Assembly: GCA_003224785.1 (NCBI GenBank)
Contig: QHZV01000012.1
Coordinates: 1 to 5,319 of the forward strand
DNA from: Acidobacteriota bacterium
Lineage (GTDB): Bacteria; Acidobacteriota; Terriglobia; Terriglobales; Acidobacteriaceae
DNA length: 5,319 nucleotides
Reading direction: 5' to 3'
The notes under the pieces are model-generated. The model was not told where the DNA came from. It did not search any database and saw nothing but the letters and a program-made list of their open reading frames with translations. Position 1 is the stretch's first letter; each line of letters begins with the position of its first letter. The translations under genes and the position numbers were made by a program. This document shows positions 1 to 5,319 of the stretch, in pieces.

Positions 1-2640
1 TTCCGAAACCATGGCCAGGTCTCGATCCGAAACCTGATCGAGCGAAAGATTGCGCAAAGAGTTCGCGACGGCAGTTACAGCCGACTCCGCATACTGCTGC
101 GCGCGATCGAGATGGGCGCCTTTCAGCGATAGCTGATAAGCGATGTTGTTCCAAATGGCAGGCGTAGCCGAAATCTGAATCGCGCGATCGAATGCCGCAA
201 GCGCTTTGTCGTCCTGCCCCAGGTTTAAGTATGCGTCGCCCAGGTTGATCTGCAGAGATGAATCATCGGACTTCAGGGAGACGGCCTTCTCAAGTTCAGG
301 AGCGGCCTTCTCGTACTGATGCGCCTCCTGATACATGCTGCCGAGCGCGGCATGGGCGTACTCGCTCAACGGATTTATTTCGATCGCCTTGTCGAACGCC
401 TCAGCGGCGAGATCGTACTTGCGCGATGTCGTGTAAGCCCAACCAATCGCGCCATACGCAAATTCGTCATAGGGATTGAGTTCGGCTTGCTTCTTAAACG
501 CTGCGACCGCGTCATCGTTTTGTCGCAAGATCATGTAAGTGCGGCCCAGGTCCATCCACGCGGTCTTGTGCTTGGGGTCGGCGTCCACTACGCGCTTGAA
601 CAAGTCAGCGGCAGCTTTGAAATTGCCGCGTTCATACGAAGCTTTCGCTGCGTCGTAGAGTTCGTCGCCTTTCAGATCAGCTGCGAGTGTTGGAGCGCCC
701 GCGGCCGTACTGTCAATCGAGAGGTGTTGTTCGGCATCCGCCATTACAGCGCGGCGAAACGAAATGTAATCGCTGGCGCGGGCCGACGGTAGCTCGTTCA
801 TCGTCGTAACCAGTGTGCGATCGGCGGTGAAGACGTTGGCTTCAGCTTTGTAACTCGCTTCGTAATGGCCGTAGTCGCGCTTCATGGTGAATGGCAGCGG
901 CGCGCTCCCGGTGTACTTCGGCGGAAATTCGATGCGCAGGTGATAAACGTACTCAACCGGCGAGCCCACTTTCACCGGGTCCGGATCGTCTTCATCCGCA
1001 TCCGCCATTGCGATCTGAGAAAACGGCAGCACCAGATCTGCTTTCTTCTTCGACCAGTCATAAAAACTTGGCGCGTCGAGTTTATAGGCGATCTTGAAAG
1101 CCGTGTGCGTGTCCGCCGGGTCGCTCACGTTGAGGTCTGAGACTTCCCCAGCCACGCCGGTGTAGGAACTCATGTTCTTCACCCACTCCGTCCATTTATT
1201 GCGAGGGACATGGCGGAACAGCATTCGCATGTAGAGCTCACTGTCCCCACGCAGTTCGTAGTGGATGGTCGCGCTCAATTTGCCGACTTCGTTTACCTTG
1301 CCGTCAATCTCTGAAATCTGGCGGTTGACCATGGGCGGATCAGGCGGCGTTTCCTCCAGATGAGGCGTGCCGTCCTGCGGAATAATCAGCGCCTGTTTTT
1401 TGCGCAACTGCGCGGAGAGCAGACGGAATGGCGCAACTTCGGTGGTGCTATCCATCCACACTTCGTCTTTCGCGAGCGGAACCAGCGTGAAAACGTGATC
1501 GAACTGCGAAGGAGAGGGAATCTCAGGATCAAGCTTGCGTCCGGAATTAATCAGCACCGAAGATGCGTGATAGCCCGAGGCTTCGAGCAGCGAGGCGAGC
1601 AGAGTGTGCTTGTCCTTGCAGTCGCCGTATTCGTTGTGCAGCACATCGGCGGCAGCATGCGGCTGAAATCGTCCCACTCCGAACGACAAGCTGATGTAAC
1701 GAAAATTCGGCGCAACGTAGTCGTAAAGCGCCGCGATCTTCTCGAGATCAGTGTCCTTCCCTCTTGTCAGTTCGGCTGCTCGAGTGCGAATTTCTGCCGT
1801 GGGCTGGCGGCGGTCCTTTTCGAGGCCGGCGTACCACCGGCCCAACTGCTCCCAACTGGCAAAGGTTGTCATTTGCACTGAAGGGGCTTCGGGTTCTTTT
1901 GACTCTTTCTTCTTTTTCTTGTCTTTACCTTTATCTTTGTCCTTATTTTTTTCGTCCTCGTCAACGTGCGAACTGCTCCACGCATAAATGCGGCGGCCGT
2001 TCTGTTCAGAAATTTTCGGGTCGTTCCCCGGTTTGGTCTTCAGCTTGATAGACCGGTCCTTGGGGACATTCAGTTCAAGTTGCTCGTCGAGGACGGTGCC
2101 AGTCTTAACAAAATCGTGCTCCATCCAGAACTGGCCGGGAGCTAAGGCTGTGTGAGTGATGATGGAGTAATCGTATTCCAACTCCTCGCCGGGACGCAGC
2201 CCCGGAATGGTGATGTGTTTTTGCCGGTAATCGGTATAAACCGGCGCCTCGCGCTCAAGTGGAATGCTGAGGTCCTGAACCGAGTCGGCGGGGGCGGTCA
2301 CGATCGAGCCATCAGCTTTGTGCACACGCACGTAGGGGATCTCAACCCGCTCGTTGGCGGAGTTATAGCCAACCACGAGTTGTCCCCAGGCCTCGACACC
2401 CGCTTCACTCTGCACCTTAATTCGAGCGCTAACCTCGTGGCGGCCGGTTCCGTCGTTTTCAAATCGGTAGGCGTTCTTATATCTTTCGACAACGTATGCC
2501 TCTTGCGAATGGTCAGGCACAGGCGTAGCCAACTCCGGCTTAACAGGTGGCGCAACCGGCAACGGCATGGGTGGTGGAGGCGTTTGCGCCAGCACGGCGC
2601 AGGCAATAAGAGGAAGGGTAAAAACGAGACGGCGCAGCAT
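1..2640 (-). CDS. Secreted DUF3857 / transglutaminase-like / TPR protein, C-terminus cut by window edge
   Basis: The frame is open for 880 codons from ATG 2640 to base 1, with no stop, so the 3' end lies outside the window. Residues 1-18 form a signal peptide (two Arg, a hydrophobic stretch, then Ala-Val-Leu-Ala before Gln19), followed by a Pro-rich stretch. Residues about 45-225 read as a DUF3857-type beta domain. Residues about 227-250 are a Lys/Asp/Glu-rich linker. Residues about 260-400 are a transglutaminase-like papain-fold domain: Cys341 in YGDCKDKH, His382 in FDHVF and Asp397 in WMDSTTE match the Cys-His-Asp triad, so the domain looks catalytically competent. Residues about 410-650 are a DUF3858-like beta region. 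From about residue 659, five clear TPRs and a degenerate sixth follow. In this family the substrate is generally unknown; an extracytoplasmic protease, amidase or crosslinking role is inference. The start is fixed by the signal peptide; no good Shine-Dalgarno is visible. LIAC at residues 11-14 could be a very short lipobox, but signal peptidase I cleavage seems likelier. Confidence 0.9.
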   Translation of the reverse strand, partial: MLRRLVFTLPLIACAVLAQTPPPPMPLPVAPPVKPELATPVPDHSQEAYVVERYKNAYRFENDGTGRHEVSARIKVQSEAGVEAWGQLVVGYNSANERVEIPYVRVHKADGSIVTAPADSVQDLSIPLEREAPVYTDYRQKHITIPGLRPGEELEYDYSIITHTALAPGQFWMEHDFVKTGTVLDEQLELNVPKDRSIKLKTKPGNDPKISEQNGRRIYAWSSSHVDEDEKNKDKDKGKDKKKKKESKEPEAPSVQMTTFASWEQLGRWYAGLEKDRRQPTAEIRTRAAELTRGKDTDLEKIAALYDYVAPNFRYISLSFGVGRFQPHAAADVLHNEYGDCKDKHTLLASLLEASGYHASSVLINSGRKLDPEIPSPSQFDHVFTLVPLAKDEVWMDSTTEVAPFRLLSAQLRKKQALIIPQDGTPHLEETPPDPPMVNRQISEIDGKVNEVGKLSATIHYELRGDSELYMRMLFRHVPRNKWTEWVKNMSSYTGVAGEVSDLNVSDPADTHTAFKIAYKLDAPSFYDWSKKKADLVLPFSQIAMADADEDDPDPVKVGSPVEYVYHLRIEFPPKYTGSAPLPFTMKRDYGHYEASYKAEANVFTADRTLVTTMNELPSARASDYISFRRAVMADAEQHLSIDSTAAGAPTLAADLKGDELYDAAKASYERGNFKAAADLFKRVVDADPKHKTAWMDLGRTYMILRQNDDAVAAFKKQAELNPYDEFAYGAIGWAYTTSRKYDLAAEAFDKAIEINPLSEYAHAALGSMYQEAHQYEKAAPELEKAVSLKSDDSSLQINLGDAYLNLGQDDKALAAFDRAIQISATPAIWNNIAYQLSLKGAHLDRAQQYAESAVTAVANSLRNLSLDQVSDRDLAMVSE
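226..666 (-). other. TPR array in the C-terminal part of the DUF3857 protein
   Basis: Residues about 659-805 of the DUF3857 protein contain consecutive 34-residue helix-turn-helix units with typical TPR residues (Gly/Ala at position 8, Tyr/Phe at 11, Ala at 20, Pro near 32, as in AIEINP). The repeats begin at YDAAKASYERGNF, TAWMDLGRTYMI, FAYGAIGWAYTT and YAHAALGSMYQE. A fifth (SLQINLGDAYLNLG) and a weaker sixth (AIWNNIAYQLSLKG) continue below base 226 towards the left edge. TPR arrays form protein-binding superhelices, so this part probably recruits a partner; which one cannot be read from the sequence. Confidence 0.85.
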
Positions 2641-2653
2641 ATATACTGCGCCG

Positions 2654-2682
2654 TTTGTACCGTATTGTGCGGCTGGATGCAA
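2654..2682 (-). promoter_or_regulatory. Weak candidate promoter for the DUF3857 gene
   Basis: Reading on the minus strand, TTGCAT, 17 bp and TACAAA stand just downstream of the 16-bp palindrome and 13 bp before ATG 2640. The hexamers match the sigma-70 consensus at only 3 and 4 of 6 bases. The implied leader would be very short, which would fit the missing Shine-Dalgarno sequence, but a chance match is quite possible. If real, the palindrome lies immediately upstream of the -35 box, a usual place for activator binding. Confidence 0.2.
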
Positions 2683-2683
2683 G

Positions 2684-2699
2684 TAACCGACGTCGGTTA
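2684..2699. promoter_or_regulatory. Perfect 16-bp palindrome, candidate operator
   Basis: TAACCGACGTCGGTTA equals its own reverse complement, with no spacer. It lies 44-59 bp upstream of the DUF3857 gene start. A third copy of the TAACC half-site lies at 2703-2707, so half-sites sit at 2684-2688 (plus), 2695-2699 (minus) and 2703-2707 (plus). The first two are 11 bp apart, about one helical turn. This arrangement is typical of a dimeric repressor or activator site. As a hairpin it would have only a 6-bp stem and an ACGT loop with no T-run, so it is a poor terminator. The regulator is unknown and the function is inferred. Confidence 0.4.
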
Positions 2700-2740
2700 A
2701 GGTAACCCAGGGGCGGCAGGCCCGTGCCCGATAATTCAGT

Positions 2741-4408
2741 TCACTGGGCGCTCATCGACTTCTCGATGAACCCGGCCTCGTCGCCCTTCATCTTCTTGAG
2801 GCTTGACTGATGTAGATAAACCATGTGCCCCGACTCATACGTCGCGTAGGAAATTTGGGCCCGGAATTTCTCCGGCAGGTTCAGGTGATCAACCGTGTAG
2901 TTCGCAGCAAAGTACGGACACGCCAGGTCGTAATAACCCTCCATCACTAAAACTTTAAGGTACGGGTTTTTAACGACGGCACGACGCAGCGCGCTGGCGG
3001 TGTCGGGAAATCCTTCGCCTGCCGATCCCCAGTCCCATCTGTCTTCAAATCCCTGCTGCTGTGCGAAGACGTAATACGGCATGTCGGTCTTGTAGCCGAG
3101 TTCCGTCCGGACGTAGTTGTTAAACACTGTGTTGTACGGCGCCATGATGTTGGCCTCGGTCGGATCGTAGAAGCGGGTATCAAGAAGGCCATCCGGATCC
3201 GGTCCGCTATAGCGTCCGTCGAGGCGGCCCACCCGCACCTTCTGATCGAGCAGCAAATAGTGGGTGAACTTCGGAACGTCAATGCGCAGGTTCGCCTGAT
3301 CAATCACTTCTTTCGTAAGGCCGGTGTAGCGCGCCATATCGGTGATGACTTTGTCGCGCTCCGCCGCAGTCATCGCATCACCCTTCGCTAACGCCTGCGT
3401 ATACTCACCGACTGCCCATTGCTCCGCCTCCTGCCGTGCTTTATTCAGGTCCTGCAACAGATCGGACGGCAGCTTGTGGTGATATCCGGCAATCATGGTG
3501 TACGAAGGAATCAAATAGATGTAAGGCTCGTCATTGGTTTTGGTGTCTTCCAGCGTTTGGAAATTCAGGACCATTGAGAGCAGAGTGATCCCATTGAAGT
3601 TGATCCCAAGTTCCGACAAGTGCCCGGAAATACCTGCGGCACGAGTGGTGCCGTAACTTTCTCCGAGCAGAAACAGCGGCGAACTCCAGCGCTCATACCG
3701 CGAAAGATACATGCGGATGAACTCGCTAAACGCCTCAATGTCGCCTTTGACGCCCCAAAACTTTTTCGACGTATCCATGTTCTCGGCGCGGCTGAATCCG
3801 GTGCCGATCGCATCCACCATCACCAGATCGCTCTTGTCCAGCAGCGTGTACGGATTATCTTCAACGCGGTACGGGGCCGCTGGCAGGACACCATCGGCGG
3901 TGAGCGCCACATGTTTCGGACCCAGCGCGCCCATGTGCAACCAGATGGTCGCCGATCCGGGGCCACCGTTGAAGGCGAAAGTCAGCGGACGTTTGGAAGC
4001 GTCCTGGCCATCGACCGAGTATGCGACGAAGAACATTTCGGCTTCGATCTTTCCGTCGCCGCGTTTGATGGGGAGTCGGCCCGCGGTAGCCGTGTACTTC
4101 AACGTCTTGCCATCCAGCGAGATTTGGTGATGGGTCACCACTGGCGCGATCTCGGTCATGTCAAAGTGCTCTTCTTTCTTATCGTCTTTCTTATCGTCCC
4201 CGGCCTTGGGCTCGGGCTGAGGTGGAGCGGGTTCGGTTGGCTTTGCGGCCTGCTCTTCCTGCTTCGCCGGTTGTTGTGACTGCTTGGCCGGCTTCTTAGG
4301 TGGCTGGCTCTGCTGCTGCTGCTGCTCGTTACTGGACGCCTGTTGCTGTTGGGCAATAGCAGATGTGGCCAACGTGGCCGCAAGAATCACCGCAAACAAT
4401 GAACGCAT
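2741..4408 (-). CDS. Secreted S10-family serine carboxypeptidase-like protein
   Basis: A 555-residue protein of the S10 alpha/beta-hydrolase family, whose members remove C-terminal residues from peptides. Residues 1-19 are a signal peptide (MRSLFAV... ending Ala-Ile-Ala before Gln20). Residues 20 to about 75 are a Gln/Pro/Lys/Glu-rich low-complexity linker. The fold carries the full S10 set: NGGPG at 147-151 (oxyanion hole), Ser251 in GESYG (nucleophile), Asp494 in GYYDLACP, and His528 in ESGHMVY. The product therefore looks active and exported. The start is ATG 4408, because GGAG sits 6 nt ahead of it. ATG 4414, two codons upstream, would have GGAG touching it, and a further extension to 4531 would bury the signal peptide and overlap the divergent gene. 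A TATAAT box lies 38 bp upstream. The downstream DUF3857 gene is on the same strand after 100 bp. Exact peptide substrates are unknown; S10-like bacterial proteins are often annotated simply as peptidase S10. Confidence 0.93.
   Translation of the reverse strand: MRSLFAVILAATLATSAIAQQQQASSNEQQQQQSQPPKKPAKQSQQPAKQEEQAAKPTEPAPPQPEPKAGDDKKDDKKEEHFDMTEIAPVVTHHQISLDGKTLKYTATAGRLPIKRGDGKIEAEMFFVAYSVDGQDASKRPLTFAFNGGPGSATIWLHMGALGPKHVALTADGVLPAAPYRVEDNPYTLLDKSDLVMVDAIGTGFSRAENMDTSKKFWGVKGDIEAFSEFIRMYLSRYERWSSPLFLLGESYGTTRAAGISGHLSELGINFNGITLLSMVLNFQTLEDTKTNDEPYIYLIPSYTMIAGYHHKLPSDLLQDLNKARQEAEQWAVGEYTQALAKGDAMTAAERDKVITDMARYTGLTKEVIDQANLRIDVPKFTHYLLLDQKVRVGRLDGRYSGPDPDGLLDTRFYDPTEANIMAPYNTVFNNYVRTELGYKTDMPYYVFAQQQGFEDRWDWGSAGEGFPDTASALRRAVVKNPYLKVLVMEGYYDLACPYFAANYTVDHLNLPEKFRAQISYATYESGHMVYLHQSSLKKMKGDEAGFIEKSMSAQ
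4310..4324. repeat. (CTG)5 trinucleotide tract encoding poly-Gln
   Basis: Five perfect CTG units on the plus strand encode five Gln on the minus strand, within the low-complexity linker that follows the S10 signal peptide. A second, less regular Gln run lies right after the cleavage site. Such tracts can vary in length by slippage in steps of three and so keep the frame. Confidence 0.8.
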
Positions 4409-4414
4409 GCTCAT

Positions 4415-4418
4415 CTCC
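4415..4418 (-). promoter_or_regulatory. Ribosome binding site deciding the S10 start
   Basis: GGAG on the minus strand stands 6 nt before ATG 4408 and directly abuts ATG 4414. The spacing favours 4408, which also gives a standard signal peptide (MRSLF...). Confidence 0.6.
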
Positions 4419-4445
4419 GAAATTTGTGATTGAGGCAAACCGAAA

Positions 4446-4451
4446 ATTATA
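4446..4451 (-). promoter_or_regulatory. -10 box for the S10 peptidase gene
   Basis: On the minus strand this is a perfect TATAAT, 37 bp before ATG 4408, giving an expected leader of roughly 30 nt that holds the GGAG ribosome site. I find no good TTGACA-like -35 at 16-18 bp. It lies in the 72-bp divergent gap shared with pgeF, so the two promoters must overlap. Confidence 0.5.
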
Positions 4452-4480
4452 CGACTACGGCCAATTGCTAAGATGGTGTA

Positions 4481-5319
4481 GTGAAGGCCGCATCTCTGCC
4501 CAAAGGCAAAACAGTTATTGACGTGCTGCACGCGAGTTCGTTAGCACGAATTCCATGGCTGGCGCACGGGTTCAGCACAAGAACTGGTGGGTCGTCGAGA
4601 GTTTATGGCAGGAATGCGCTGAATCTGGGATTCACGGCCCAAGACACGAGGGCCGCGGTCGAGAAGAACCGTCGAACATTCGCGGCCGCCATAACTCGGG
4701 ACATCAAGCGACGGGCGACTCGCCCATCCGCAAAAAGCGAACGGCATCTGATCACGGCCCGGCAAATTCACTCCGACCTGATTCATTGCGTTTCCGGAAT
4801 CCCGCGCGAGCCGCTCAGTGGGGATGGGCTGGTCACCAACACGACCGGGATCCTGCTTGCAGTGCTTACCGCCGACTGCCTTCCAGTCATTTTAGTTGAT
4901 ACTTGTCGAGAAAGGCGTAGGCGAGATGCAACGCTGGTTCGGCACCCGCCCGGAAGACTTGAGAGCGGCGATTGGCCCGGGGATTCGCGGATGCTGCTAT
5001 CAGGTGGGCCCGGAGATGAAGTCTAAATTTGAGTCTCAATTTGGTTATGCCGATTCCCTCTTTCGCGAAACCAAAGAGAGAGATGAGATCCACGAAAAAT
5101 ATCCATTGCTGTTCCTGACCTCACGGGCTCCCGGGCACAGCGTACTGCCAAAGCAAATCTTCCTTGATCTGGGGGAAGCAAATCGCCGCCAGCTGATCGA
5201 TGCTGGTGTTCCAGCGAAGAACATCACTGATCTTGGACTCTGCACCTCCTGCCACTCGGAGCTGTTCTTCTCGCATCGAGCGGAGAAGGGCGTTACGGGA
5301 AGGATGATGGCGGCAGTGG
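4481..5319 (+). pseudogene. pgeF: pgeF (YfiH/YlmD), interrupted by an internal deletion with frameshift; 3' end cut by window edge
   Basis: PgeF proteins (formerly multicopper polyphenol oxidase or laccase-domain proteins) remove mis-made UDP-MurNAc-L-Ser in peptidoglycan synthesis, and relatives act on purine nucleosides. The first part (GTG 4481 to about 4903) has WLAHGFSTRTGG (26-37), LNLG (47-50), QIHS with metal-ligand His97, and TADCLPV with Cys133. After VDT (139-141) the homology jumps to VEKGVGEMQRWFG in another frame, from 4905. That frame then runs open through AAIGPGIRGCCYQVG, LCTSC and FFSHRAEKGVTGRMMA to the edge, probably a few codons short of the stop. The HAGWRG segment with the third metal ligand is missing, about 19-20 codons by family comparison. 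As read, translation ends at a TAA after 181 residues, the last 40 out of frame. GTG is the first start after an in-frame TAA at 4469; its ribosome site is weak. A true pseudogene or an assembly error would look the same here. Confidence 0.85.
4901..4910 (+). other. Deletion/frameshift junction in pgeF
   Basis: Homology stops in the first frame after codon ACT 4901-4903 and resumes in the +1 frame at GTC 4905. The frame change means the lost length is 3n+2 bases. Family spacing between TADCLP and the VEKGV-like helix suggests roughly 56-62 bases. The upstream extension of the second frame hits a TAG at 4893-4895, so the two parts cannot be read as overlapping full domains. Confidence 0.75.

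Noticed and set aside
2598..2609. Lipobox LIAC at residues 11-14 of the DUF3857 protein
   Set aside because: A 13-residue lipoprotein signal would be unusually short, and a good signal peptidase I site follows at Ala18. It is not fully excluded.
258..2700. Several plus-strand open frames of 70-180 codons (e.g. 319-792, 865-1140, 1360-1881, 2152-2700)
   Set aside because: They lie opposite the continuous 880-codon minus-strand gene, which has recognisable domains. Their translations are Arg-rich with no family motif.
2701..2740. Possible rho-independent terminator after the S10 gene
   Set aside because: The GC-rich stretch forms only about a 4-bp stem and has no T-run on the minus strand.
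3620..4279. Plus-strand 219-codon open frame
   Set aside because: It is antisense to the S10 peptidase gene and its protein has no recognisable domain. Its hydrophobic end is only the complement of the low-complexity linker.
4409..4531. N-terminal extension of the S10 gene to ATG 4531
   Set aside because: It would put 41 residues ahead of a clear signal peptide and overlap the start of pgeF, and the GGAG site supports 4408.
4555..4899. Plus-strand 114-codon frame inside pgeF
   Set aside because: It is out of frame with the conserved PgeF sequence and shows no motif of its own.
4890..4930. Programmed ribosomal frameshifting in pgeF
   Set aside because: There is no slippery heptamer with a downstream structure, and a frameshift would not restore the missing HAGWRG segment.

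Overview
The window looks like an ordinary chromosomal segment of a moderately GC-rich, diderm-type bacterium. The gene content and the style of the proteins suggest Acidobacteriota: a secreted DUF3857/transglutaminase-like/TPR protein, an S10 carboxypeptidase-like protein with a Gln/Pro/Lys-rich N-terminal linker, and a PgeF protein. This taxonomic guess rests on familiarity with such proteins, not on a marker gene. I see no tRNA, rRNA, CRISPR array, insertion sequence or phage gene.

Layout. Positions 2640 down to 1 (minus strand) hold one long open frame of 880 codons. It has a signal peptide, a DUF3857 domain, a Lys/Asp linker, a transglutaminase-like domain with an intact Cys-His-Asp triad, and a C-terminal TPR array, and it runs off the left edge without a stop. 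Positions 2641-2740 are a 100-bp gap containing a perfect 16-bp palindrome and extra copies of its half-site. Positions 4408 down to 2741 (minus strand) encode a secreted S10-family serine carboxypeptidase-like protein with a complete catalytic set. Positions 4409-4480 form a short divergent intergenic region with a TATAAT box serving the S10 gene. Positions 4481 to the right edge (plus strand) hold pgeF (YfiH/YlmD family), which is interrupted. An internal deletion with a frame change at about 4903/4905 has removed the part of the protein where the family carries its HAGWRG motif; the reading then resumes one frame over and stays open to the edge.

How the genes relate. The two minus-strand genes are in tandem and both products are predicted to be exported, so they may act on extracytoplasmic peptides or proteins. 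The 100-bp gap and the palindrome between them leave open whether they share a transcript. PgeF is a cytoplasmic peptidoglycan quality-control and purine-nucleoside enzyme and is divergently transcribed, with no evident functional link. I do not see a novel multi-gene system here. The most notable observations are the broken pgeF and the palindromic element ahead of the DUF3857 gene.
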